Part shown: piece after piece, positions 16,182 through 22,149 of the stretch
Layout of the letters: every line of letters starts with the position of its first letter
Numbering within the stretch: the stretch's first letter is position 1
DNA from: JAGXLP01 sp042218715
Lineage (GTDB): Bacteria > Bipolaricaulota > Bipolaricaulia > M55B111
Direction: 5' to 3'
NCBI GenBank assembly: GCA_042218715.1
Contig: JBDGQU010000166.1
Coordinates: forward strand, 1-28,952
DNA length: 28,952 nt
The notes under the pieces: generated by a model
What the model was told of the DNA's origin: nothing
The model's database searches: none
The model's input: only the letters and a program-made list of their open reading frames with translations
Made by a program: the position numbers and the translations under genes

Positions 16182-17456
16182 TCATATTATCCCCAGTAAA
16201 TTCCACCAAACTACCACTACCAACGTCAGAATACCGAATGCAGCTAGCGTCATCAATACCCCTGCCTTTATAAAGTCCTTCGCTTCAATATGACCGGAAG
16301 AATAAATAATCGCATTGGGAGGGGTAGCTATAATTAAAAGGAATCCAAACGAAGTGGAGATTGCTGTCAACAACGCTACGAAAACAGGATTGAGGGTACT
16401 GTATTCGGTCAATTTGAGAGTTATCGGGCCCACAACACTCGCTGCCGCGGCTGCGCTCATTAGGTTCGTCATGGCGGATGATAATACGGAAATTGCCGCC
16501 GCTATCGGTCCCACTCCTGAAAGGCCTAGCCCTTCCCGAATAAAAGTCATCACTGACTTCGCAATCCATCCGGCAGCTCCCGTTCTATTTAATAACGAAC
16601 CCATACTCAAAGCGCCCATATAGATAACGATTACACCCCAATTTACCCCTCGTTGGTAGTCCTCCCAGTCAACCAGGCCAAAGACCAGGTAAAGAGTTGC
16701 TCCCAGGAGAGCCAGGATTCCCAAACCGAGTAGCGATCCGGCTGTTATCCATAATGTTACCGTAACCCCGAAGATTATTAACGTTAACCACGTCTCACCC
16801 GTAACCTCCCGTTCCTCTAACTCCTCCCTCAGTCCAGTGACAGCGGGGGAGAGATCAGTCACTTCTGGTTTGAAAACAAAATTCAAAATTCCCGATGTAA
16901 TNNNNNNNNNNNNNNNNNNNNNNNNNNNNNNNNNNNNNNNNNNNNNNNNNNNNNNNNNNNNNNNNNNNNNNNNNNNNNNNNNNNNNNNNNNNNNNNNNNN
17001 NGGAGTCATCACTGCGGCCACGACGTGATCCGCGATAAACCCGGCCAGTAATGCGGAAGTCGTAATTATTGCGAAACTTATTTTCTTAGCGTTATCGCCT
17101 ACTTTATTAATGAGAATAAGGATTAATCTCTTACCGATGGCCTGGTTGTTCAGAGCGACGCCTATCATAAGTGCGCCCATAATAAAGAAAACGGCGTCGT
17201 GCATGAAGGATTTAGCGACCTGGTTGGGAGTACCCAGACCAAAGAATACCTGGTATATTGCGATAAAAAATATTATCCCGGGTAGAGGGATCGGTTCCGT
17301 TATGAATAGGATCACTACAGCCGCCAGTAGTGCCAGGGCGATTTGACCGTCTCTGGAAAGTCCACCCGGGGGCCTAAAGGACAATATAGCCACTACAACC
17401 AGGAAGGCTAAGAATAGCCAAATCCAGCTTGTTCTCATAAGGTTACTAAATTTCAT
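16182..17456 (-). CDS. SLC13/DASS-family anion:sodium symporter, interrupted by an assembly gap
   Basis: A polytopic membrane transporter. The visible parts are about 151 residues before and 239 after a 100-N gap (16902-17001), about 390 in all; the family usually has 450-500, so the true gap is probably longer than 100 bases. Family features: RDGQIALALLAAVVILFITEPIPLPG near the N-terminus, ALLAGFIADHVVAAVMT just before the gap, and IATPPNAIIYSSG near the C-terminus. By eye the two SNT substrate/sodium motifs of dicarboxylate carriers are replaced by ADH and SAA (in AMTNLMSAAAAASVV), so the substrate may not be a dicarboxylate. There is no clear Shine-Dalgarno. A promoter lies at 17562-17535. 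It is first in an operon with the Usp and winged-helix genes. Confidence 0.82.
   Translation of the reverse strand: MKFSNLMRTSWIWLFLAFLVVVAILSFRPPGGLSRDGQIALALLAAVVILFITEPIPLPGIIFFIAIYQVFFGLGTPNQVAKSFMHDAVFFIMGALMIGVALNNQAIGKRLILILINKVGDNAKKISFAIITTSALLAGFIADHVVAAVMTXXXXXXXXXXXXXXXXXXXXXXXXXXXXXXXXXXITSGILNFVFKPEVTDLSPAVTGLREELEEREVTGETWLTLIIFGVTVTLWITAGSLLGLGILALLGATLYLVFGLVDWEDYQRGVNWGVIVIYMGALSMGSLLNRTGAAGWIAKSVMTFIREGLGLSGVGPIAAAISVLSSAMTNLMSAAAAASVVGPITLKLTEYSTLNPVFVALLTAISTSFGFLLIIATPPNAIIYSSGHIEAKDFIKAGVLMTLAAFGILTLVVVVWWNLLGII
16902..17001. other. Assembly gap (100 Ns)
   Basis: Exactly 100 unknown bases within the SLC13 gene. A round 100 is the usual placeholder for a gap of unknown size, so reading frame and protein length across it are not evidence. 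The flanking frames agree only if the true gap leaves remainder 1 on division by 3. Confidence 0.98.
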
Positions 17457-17534
17457 TGGTATGCCAATAAACCAAACTATATTTCATTAAATTACGCCCT
17501 ACCTTTTTAATAAAAACAGCAAAACTTTTGCAAA

Positions 17535-17562
17535 ATTATATTATGAAACTCGATCTAATCAA
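17535..17562 (-). promoter_or_regulatory. Probable promoter of the SLC13-Usp-regulator operon
   Basis: On the minus strand TTGATT (17562-17557), 16 bases and TATAAT (17540-17535) predict a start near 17528 and a leader of about 72 bases. Confidence 0.5.
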
Positions 17563-17672
17563 GTATACAACTTAACTGTGGGGGTTTAAAATTATACTAA
17601 ATTAGTTTACACGTAGAGGCGATTTATTTACAAAATTTCAAACCAAAGAAATATGTTTAAAGGTGTATAAAC

Positions 17673-17701
17673 TTGACAAATAAGTCGAATCAATATATTA
17701 T
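17673..17701 (+). promoter_or_regulatory. Promoter of the c-di-GMP riboswitch transcript
   Basis: A consensus TTGACA (17673-17678), a 17-base spacer and TATTAT (17696-17701) put the start near 17708, immediately before the aptamer. It is the best-matching promoter in the window and supports the riboswitch call. Confidence 0.75.
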
Positions 17702-17711
17702 AACACTGGAA

Positions 17712-17806
17712 TCCTGATAAAGGCTAGGTTACTGTAAAGTAACCACGCAAAACCGCGGTTCTTCTCAGTGCTAACTTCCTTCCAGAAGAAAGCCGGGTTG
17801 CCAGGG
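17712..17806 (+). ncRNA. Cyclic di-GMP-I (GEMM-I) riboswitch aptamer
   Basis: The P2 stem GGTTACT/AGTAACC (17727-17733, 17738-17744) is capped by a GTAA (GNRA) tetraloop and followed directly by ACGCAAAACC (17745-17754), close to the GEMM-I signature GACGCAAAGCC. P3 is TTCTTCT/AGAAGAA (17759-17765, 17784-17790), and then AGCCGGGTTGCC (17791-17802), the typical 3' side of GEMM-I. P1 can form from CCTG (17713-17716) and CAGG (17802-17805). The class senses c-di-GMP; a GEMM-Ib variant sensing 3',3'-cGAMP cannot be excluded by eye. The J1/2 segment (GGCTAGG in place of GGCAAACC) deviates from consensus. The regulated gene encodes a protein with an MshEN-like c-di-GMP motif pair. Confidence 0.82.
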
Positions 17807-17848
17807 TGAACACCAGCAGTGGTGAGTCCTGGTCTTATTTATTTTTTT
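17801..17848 (+). terminator. Riboswitch expression platform: terminator-like hairpin
   Basis: CCAGG (17801-17805) pairs with CCTGG (17828-17832), and inside that CACCA (17811-17815) pairs with TGGTG (17820-17824); TCTTATTTATTTTTTT follows. The 5' CAGG is shared with aptamer stem P1, so ligand-stabilised P1 should weaken the terminator, predicting an ON switch. A further CCAGG at 17854-17858 could also compete for CCTGG. Confidence 0.6.
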
Positions 17849-17912
17849 CGGTTCCAGGTTTATATATTCTTACATTTAAGCTTTAATTTCTCCACCACCG
17901 CTGAAATTTATG

Positions 17913-17935
17913 GGAGAAGTTAACTAAACTTCTCC
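17913..17935 (+). promoter_or_regulatory. Leader hairpin before the RHH gene
   Basis: GGAGAAGTT (17913-17921) and AACTTCTCC (17927-17935) form a perfect nine-pair stem with a five-base loop, about 26 bases upstream of the ribosome binding site AGGAGG (17962-17967). No T-tract follows, so it is not a terminator. It may stabilise the leader or act after the riboswitch decision. Confidence 0.45.
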
Positions 17936-17975
17936 GGCAGAATTCAATTTTACTTAACATCCAGGAGGCTAAATT

Positions 17976-18278
17976 ATGCAAACCACTATTTACTACAAGG
18001 AAGGAGATGAATACCTCATCGACAAAGTTGAAGAGAAGGCGAATAGAGAGAGGAAAAGTAAAAGTGCAGTGATACTCTCGATTCTGGAAGAGTACTTTGA
18101 AGGGGGCCGTAGAGTTGGTGAAATATTAAATGACATGGGCGCTGTTTCCTCCAATGAGTTAAAGGACGCTTTGAAAGCTCAGGAACAGGGGACTGAAAAA
18201 AGGTTGGGAGAGATACTGCTGGAGAACGATTACGTGAGGGAAGTAGATCTGGACAGAGCTCTGCAGGTTCAGCGATAG
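17976..18278 (+). CDS. Ribbon-helix-helix protein with C-terminal MshEN-like c-di-GMP-binding motif pair
   Basis: A 100-residue cytoplasmic protein. Residues 1-43 read as a ribbon-helix-helix (CopG/Arc-like) DNA-binding module: strand QTTIYYKEG, then helices DEYLIDKVEEKANRERK and SKSAVILSILEEYFE. Residues 46-69 and 76-99 are two 24-residue units (RVGEILNDMGAVSSNELKDA..KAQ and RLGEILLENDYVREVDLDRA..QVQ) with the R-(L/V)-G-xx-L ... L-xxx-L-xx-Q spacing of MshEN, the c-di-GMP-binding domain at the N-terminus of MshE-type secretion ATPases. The usual Gly10 is kept in unit 1 and replaced by Asp in unit 2; the linker is six residues. AGGAGG lies eight bases before the ATG. Transcription passes through a c-di-GMP-I riboswitch, so the second messenger may act twice. 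Targets are unknown. Confidence 0.83.
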   Translation: MQTTIYYKEGDEYLIDKVEEKANRERKSKSAVILSILEEYFEGGRRVGEILNDMGAVSSNELKDALKAQEQGTEKRLGEILLENDYVREVDLDRALQVQR

Positions 18279-18373
18279 AGTCAATTACCCCGCCCTTCCG
18301 GGCGGGAGATGAATCAGCTGGTATTGGTCAATTAGCCATCTGGAAAAGAGGCACCAACCACAGATAGAGTCAA
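18274..18373. repeat. 11-base direct repeats flanking a 78-base palindrome-bearing segment
   Basis: GATAGAGTCAA occurs at 18274-18284 (covering the RHH stop codon) and again at 18363-18373. Between them lies a segment starting with the hairpin CCCGCCC-ttcc-GGGCGGG (18289-18306). The arrangement resembles a target-site duplication around a small insertion, but slippage would look the same. Confidence 0.55.
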
Positions 18374-18423
18374 GAACACCTATTACTATAGTTGGCAAAT
18401 TGTTTGGTATGTATGAATTTTGT

Positions 18424-18462
18424 AAACTACCCTGAAATTTCTTCAGGGTAGTTTGCTTTTTT
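18424..18462 (+). terminator. Strong intrinsic terminator after the RHH gene
   Basis: AAACTACCCTGAA (18424-18436) pairs perfectly with TTCAGGGTAGTTT (18442-18454) over 13 bases with a five-base loop, followed by GCTTTTTTG. It closes the riboswitch-RHH transcript about 145 bases after the stop codon, leaving a structured 3' UTR. Confidence 0.9.
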
Positions 18463-18498
18463 GTTGTTCTTGATAAATCTTGACTGAAAAGAAAAGTC

Positions 18499-18521
18499 GA
18501 CCAAAATTGTATGGTTTTGAC
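18499..18521 (+). repeat. R2 dispersed repeat, copy 3 (partial)
   Basis: GACCAAAATTGTATGGTTTT followed by GAC matches the first 23 bases of R2 copies at 9652-9605 and 28887-28933 with two or three differences. The rest of R2 is missing; R1 sequence begins about ten bases later. Confidence 0.6.
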
Positions 18522-18531
18522 TCGGTACCTC

Positions 18532-18572
18532 CCCTCCCCTGCTTACCTGGTAGTTGAGTTAACAGTTAATCT
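18532..18572 (+). repeat. R1 dispersed repeat, copy C (left half only)
   Basis: GCTTACCTGGTAGTTGAGTTAAC (18541-18563) follows a C-rich run and matches the R1 left arm consensus TTACCTGGCARYTGATTTAAC. The right arm is missing. Together with copy D it brackets the S8 protease gene. Confidence 0.55.
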
Positions 18573-18670
18573 TTTTACCCCGCTTAAATATTGTTAGCAT
18601 CGGTAGATTGTTCGTTCCCGAAGGATTACCTCTTTTTTCTCGTGAGTAATTCACCAAAACTTGCCGAGGA

Positions 18671-18700
18671 AGCCCCACAGCTCGCTGGGGGGAGGAATCG
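18671..18700 (+). repeat. IS200/IS605-end-like palindrome
   Basis: AGCCCCACAGC-tc-GCTGGGG with the tail GGAGGAATCGGCTGGT resembles the hairpin and GGGGAGGAATC signature found at the right end of IS200/IS605 (tnpB) elements. A similar hairpin and tail occur at 18289-18321 (GGGCGGGAGATGAATCAGCTGGT). A third C-rich palindrome lies at 18841-18869. No tnpA or tnpB gene is present. Confidence 0.4.
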
Positions 18701-18712
18701 GCTGGTTTTTGT

Positions 18713-18792
18713 CCAGCCCAGCACTCAATTCGGAACTAGTGTTGTATTTGGTACTTAGTCAAGTTAGCAGGGCGAATTGAGTGCTGGGCTGG
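18713..18792. repeat. Long perfect inverted repeat (20-base arms, 40-base loop)
   Basis: CCAGCCCAGCACTCAATTCG (18713-18732) is exactly repeated in reverse complement at 18773-18792, and a G-T wobble plus a G-C pair can extend the stem by two. The arm shares CAGCAC(C/T)CA(G/A)TT with the repeat at 9463-9571. The right arm is followed by GCCTTCTTTTG, so a terminator role on the plus strand is possible but the loop is long. Confidence 0.85.
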
Positions 18793-18840
18793 GCCTTCTT
18801 TTGTAAAAGAACAAAGTCCGTAGTTAAACCTGTTTTTCTA

Positions 18841-18869
18841 CAAGCCCCGTCCCCTGGGGCGGGTTCTTG
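18841..18869. repeat. GC-rich palindrome
   Basis: CAAGCCCCGTCCCC-t-GGGGCGGG followed by ttCTTG is a near-perfect palindrome (CAAG/CTTG outside, CCCG/CGGG and CCCC/GGGG inside). It is the third IS605-like palindrome in this non-coding region. Confidence 0.5.
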
Positions 18870-18916
18870 GCTTTTCTAATCCTGGATACCTTCCGTCTAA
18901 ACCCTCCGAAACTAGG

Positions 18917-18922
18917 TATAAT
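18917..18922 (+). promoter_or_regulatory. Possible -10 box of the S8 protease gene
   Basis: A perfect TATAAT lies 75 bases before the ATG at 18997. No good -35 hexamer is present at 16-18 bases upstream, so an activator or another sigma factor may be needed. Confidence 0.35.
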
Positions 18923-18996
18923 ATATAGTAGTGGGATAAATTAGTTACACACATTTCCTAATATATTACTACCAGGAATAGGAGTGGGAAGAGAAG

Positions 18997-20166
18997 ATGA
19001 AAAAACAGTCAATTTTTCCAGGAAAACGAGCGGGGAAATTGTTAGTTATAATACTCCTTCTGTCTTTAGGACTTTTTTCTCTACAGATAAATATATATCC
19101 TCCTGTGGCCGGGAAGGCTGGAGATTCATCTGTTTCTTCTGGTTCAACAGGAGTGGCTAGATGGGGATTAGAAGCTGTAAAAGCGAAAAATGCGTGGAAA
19201 ATAACTCAGGGCTCTGAAGAAGTAGTTGTGGCAGTAATAGACTCCGGAATAGATAGTACTATACCGGTTTTGAAAGATAGGATGTGGAAAAACAGGGACG
19301 AAAAACCCGGCGACGGCGTGGATAACGATAACAACGGCTACGTGGATGATGTCTCCGGGTGGGACTTTCGGGATGGAGATCAATTGGATGATTCGGGAAG
19401 TTCACTTTTTTACCACGGAACTTTTGTGAGCGGGCTACTCGCTTCAAATTACGATACAAAGACCGGTTCTGGTGGGGTTGCTCCCCAGGTATCCCTTATG
19501 GATCTCAGATTTCTGGACTCATCCGGTCGGTTTTACACTTCTGACTGGAACAAACTGACGGACGCTATTAATTATGCCGTGGAGAACGGTGCTGACATAA
19601 TCAACCTGTCAATCTACGCCAATATTAAGCCACCTAAAATAGTTCACGACGCTCTAAAGAAGGCTGAAGCAAAAGGTGTACTGGTCGTTGGAATAGCTGG
19701 CAATGAAGGTAGAAGGGTTGGGTATTTTGGGAAGTGGAATGAAGTGTTTACAGTTGGATCAGTTGCGGAATCGGGAAAAGTGAGTGATTTCTCGAATTAC
19801 GGCCCGGAGGTAGAACTGGTGGCTCCTGGTTCCGAAGTGCTCTCCTATAAGCCCGGAGGTAATTTGGCGACCGGATCGGGAACTTCTTTCGCGGCCCCTC
19901 ACGTTGCGGGAACTGCTGCCTTGATCGTCTCCAGCAATCCCAGTATTGACCTTCCCGAGCTAAAACGGAAGCTTAGGAAGTCGGCGAGGGATATAGGTAC
20001 CCCCGGTAAAGACAAAGCTACCGGGTACGGAATAATTGATACGGATAAATCTTTAGAGAATGTTAGAAGTAAGTCTCCGGGATCTTCTCCAAAGGGGAAT
20101 TCATCAAAGAAAGTGTCATTAGAAGAAAAGGTCGAGAGGTCAAAGTTTGGTGAGAAGCGGACCTGA
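18997..20166 (+). CDS. Exported subtilisin-like serine protease (S8 family)
   Basis: A 389-residue secreted protease. A signal peptide or anchor spans about residues 14-34. The catalytic triad is Asp82 (VAVIDSGID), His140 (YHGTFVSG) and Ser297 (GSGTSFAAPHVAG), with oxyanion Asn236 in AGNEG. The insert DGVDNDNNGYVDDVSGWDF (107-124) is typical of this branch and may bind calcium. There is almost no room for an I9 propeptide between the signal and the catalytic domain (about 25 residues), unlike classical subtilisins. The C-terminus is a low-complexity charged tail (SPGSSPKGNSSKKVSLEEKVERSKFGEKRT). Two possible ribosome binding sites precede the ATG: AGGAG about 15 bases upstream and GAAGAGAAG closer in. 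It is flanked by R1 copies C and D. It may process the surface proteins encoded next. Confidence 0.92.
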   Translation: MKKQSIFPGKRAGKLLVIILLLSLGLFSLQINIYPPVAGKAGDSSVSSGSTGVARWGLEAVKAKNAWKITQGSEEVVVAVIDSGIDSTIPVLKDRMWKNRDEKPGDGVDNDNNGYVDDVSGWDFRDGDQLDDSGSSLFYHGTFVSGLLASNYDTKTGSGGVAPQVSLMDLRFLDSSGRFYTSDWNKLTDAINYAVENGADIINLSIYANIKPPKIVHDALKKAEAKGVLVVGIAGNEGRRVGYFGKWNEVFTVGSVAESGKVSDFSNYGPEVELVAPGSEVLSYKPGGNLATGSGTSFAAPHVAGTAALIVSSNPSIDLPELKRKLRKSARDIGTPGKDKATGYGIIDTDKSLENVRSKSPGSSPKGNSSKKVSLEEKVERSKFGEKRT

Positions 20167-20268
20167 AAAACCAATCACAACATTTCTACCAAATTGGCCA
20201 ATTAACTTTGACTAGGAAAAGACAGCAATTTTAACCTGCCAAATAAAATGTAGGCTTTCCCTTATCCT

Positions 20269-20408
20269 TCCTCTCTCGTTTACCTGGCAGCTGATTTAAC
20301 TTTAAAGCCGAAAATACACGAAATTCCGGGAGCCAGCCAAGCAGCGGAGGGCAAAACGATAAAATTAAGTCACCGTTCGTGAATTTTCGCCCAGTTTTCA
20401 TATAATGG
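20269..20408 (+). repeat. R1 dispersed repeat, copy D (full length, with outward -10 box)
   Basis: The left arm CTCGTTTACCTGGCAGCTGA (20275-20294) continues TTTAAC; the right arm CCGGGAGCCAGCCAAGCAGC (20327-20346) continues GGAGGG; then a 51-base segment (20358-20408) matches copy A at 47 of 51 positions. Its end, TTTTCATATAATGG, contains a perfect TATAAT (20401-20406) oriented toward the Ig/dockerin gene that starts 38 bases later, so this element probably supplies that gene's promoter. Confidence 0.75.
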
Positions 20409-20443
20409 TGAAAGAGCTGAGTTGGATTATTTCAGGAGGGTTA

Positions 20444-21898
20444 ATGATTATCAATAACAGAGTTTTGCCGGATAGGACTTATGACTTCTATCTCTTAATT
20501 ACTGTATTAATATTCTCATTAATAATTCCATTGGTAGTTAGTGTACCCTCGCAAGCAGTAGAAATATCCAATATCGAATTTAACTTGAAAGATTCGCCGG
20601 GATCTACGTCTAGACACGAATTTACTGTCGCTAACGACGAAGCTGGACCGATTAATGTTACGATAGAGGTGGGGGATTGGTTTAGGAATTTACAGGGAAC
20701 AAATCGGTTTATAGGTGAGAATGCGGCAAGATGGAAGGCTCCCGGATTCGTAATGACAGCGGGTGAGCAGCTTACGATAACCTACAGAGCCAAGATTCCC
20801 CGGGGCTATACCGGTCAATTCAGTATCGAGGGGACGGTTAACGTTACTACACCCGATACTGAACTTAAAGTGTATGGAGACGTAGGGTACAAACCCGGTG
20901 AAGGTCAGTTGATCACCAGGAGCGGGGGAGGAGAGGAAGACGTCGCTACAATTACTCGAACCATTACTCCTATTACACGCGGGGATAACCAGTGGTTAAA
21001 GGTTTCCGTGAAAGTTACTGCAAAGGAGAATCTGAAAGGAATAGCTCTTTCGGAGAAGTTTCCGGTGAATACTAAGGTGGAAAATATAGACAGTTCTGGT
21101 ATTCCCGTTGAGTACGTAAGTCGATCCGCAGCTGACTGGATCGAAGTTTCTCCCACGGAATTTACTCTAAACCCCGGTGAAGAACGCGAAGTAAGTTTTA
21201 CCGTTACCGTGCCTCCGAATGTAGAGGGTACCCACTGGGCAGCCATTTACGTAAGCTCAGAGCCGGTAAATGTGAAAGAACAAGGCACGACAATTGTAGC
21301 TCTTAGAAGATTTGCGGTAAAAATATACGAGACTATTCCGGGTACAGTGGTCAGGGAAGCATACGTAACTGGCTTTTCCGCAATTACCAGATCTATTCCA
21401 AAATTTGATCTCGAGGTAGTCAACAAAGGAAACGTTCAGCTGAAAATTGCTGGCAAAGTAAGGTTAAGAGATGCAACTGGCAAAGTTGTTGATGCGATAG
21501 AAGTAAACTCCTTTCCTTTATTACCGGGATACAAGAGAGAGTTGATAATAAGGGGAAAGGAAGTAACCAATTTACCACCGGGAGATTACAATGCGGTGGC
21601 AATTCTCGATTACGGGGGACAAAATAAGATCGGGAAAAGTATTTCTTTTGAAATCGAGCCCCTCAATCTTCAACCCATAGGAGCTTCCCCTTCATTGCCG
21701 AAGGATCCGGACGAGGACGGCTTGTATGAAGATATAGATGGAAACGGGCAATTAGAGAGAATAGATGCTCTGATTTTTAGCTTTAACTACGATTCTTCCG
21801 TAGTACAGGAAAACGGCCGGGCTTTTGATTTCAATCTGGATGGGACAGTTGACATAAATGACGCAACTGAACTTTTAAGTATGGCTAAGTCGGGATAG
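20444..21898 (+). CDS. Exported Ig-like-domain protein with C-terminal dockerin
   Basis: A 484-residue exported protein. ATG 20444 is preferred over the in-frame ATG 20405, because AGGAGG (20434-20439) precedes it and 20405 lies within the repeat's -10 box. The signal peptide is about residues 1-38 (YLLITVLIFSLIIPLVVSVPSQA). Then come about three beta-sandwich domains (~40-137, ~170-297, ~305-405). The second, with WIEVSPTEFTLNPGEEREVSFTVTVPPNVEGTHWAAIYVSS, has the strand pattern of PapD-like or NEW3-like Ig folds. The last ~65 residues are a dockerin-like pair of EF-hand-type loops: DPDEDGLYEDIDGNGQLERIDALIF and DFNLDGTVDINDATELL. Dockerins bind cohesins, and the next gene encodes cohesin-like domains. 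The function is likely surface assembly; the exact role is unknown. Confidence 0.82.
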   Translation: MIINNRVLPDRTYDFYLLITVLIFSLIIPLVVSVPSQAVEISNIEFNLKDSPGSTSRHEFTVANDEAGPINVTIEVGDWFRNLQGTNRFIGENAARWKAPGFVMTAGEQLTITYRAKIPRGYTGQFSIEGTVNVTTPDTELKVYGDVGYKPGEGQLITRSGGGEEDVATITRTITPITRGDNQWLKVSVKVTAKENLKGIALSEKFPVNTKVENIDSSGIPVEYVSRSAADWIEVSPTEFTLNPGEEREVSFTVTVPPNVEGTHWAAIYVSSEPVNVKEQGTTIVALRRFAVKIYETIPGTVVREAYVTGFSAITRSIPKFDLEVVNKGNVQLKIAGKVRLRDATGKVVDAIEVNSFPLLPGYKRELIIRGKEVTNLPPGDYNAVAILDYGGQNKIGKSISFEIEPLNLQPIGASPSLPKDPDEDGLYEDIDGNGQLERIDALIFSFNYDSSVVQENGRAFDFNLDGTVDINDATELLSMAKSG

Positions 21899-22149
21899 AG
21901 CCGGAAGGTCTAACTTTCTCTGGTGAGTCTCAAATTAATTTTTGTATAAGATGATCCCCTAAGGACAACTGTCTTAGATATTTCACCCACCTGTATAGTC
22001 ATCAGATGAATATTCATCTTCCCTCCACCTACCCTAGACTCTAACTTGACCCTTAAAGTTCACGCCTACCTGTTATTGGTATCCTTTAAATTAATGTCCC
22101 AACGCGTAAATTAATTGTACCAAGAATATAAGGATTCAGGAGGTGGCAA

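Noticed and set aside
16182..17456. Treating the SLC13 gene as a continuous 424-residue protein
   Set aside because: The reading runs through 100 placeholder Ns, so length and frame across the gap are not real data.
18289..18306. CCCGCCC/GGGCGGG hairpin as terminator of the RHH gene
   Set aside because: No T-tract follows, while a perfect 13-pair hairpin with T-run is present at 18424-18462.
20405..20407. ATG 20405 as start of the Ig/dockerin gene
   Set aside because: It lies in the TATAAT box at the end of an R1 repeat; ATG 20444 has AGGAGG before it and opens directly into a signal peptide.
22046..22076. TTGACC ... TGTTAT as promoter of the cohesin-like gene
   Set aside because: The spacer is 19 bases and the -10 match is poor, so it is not reported as a feature.
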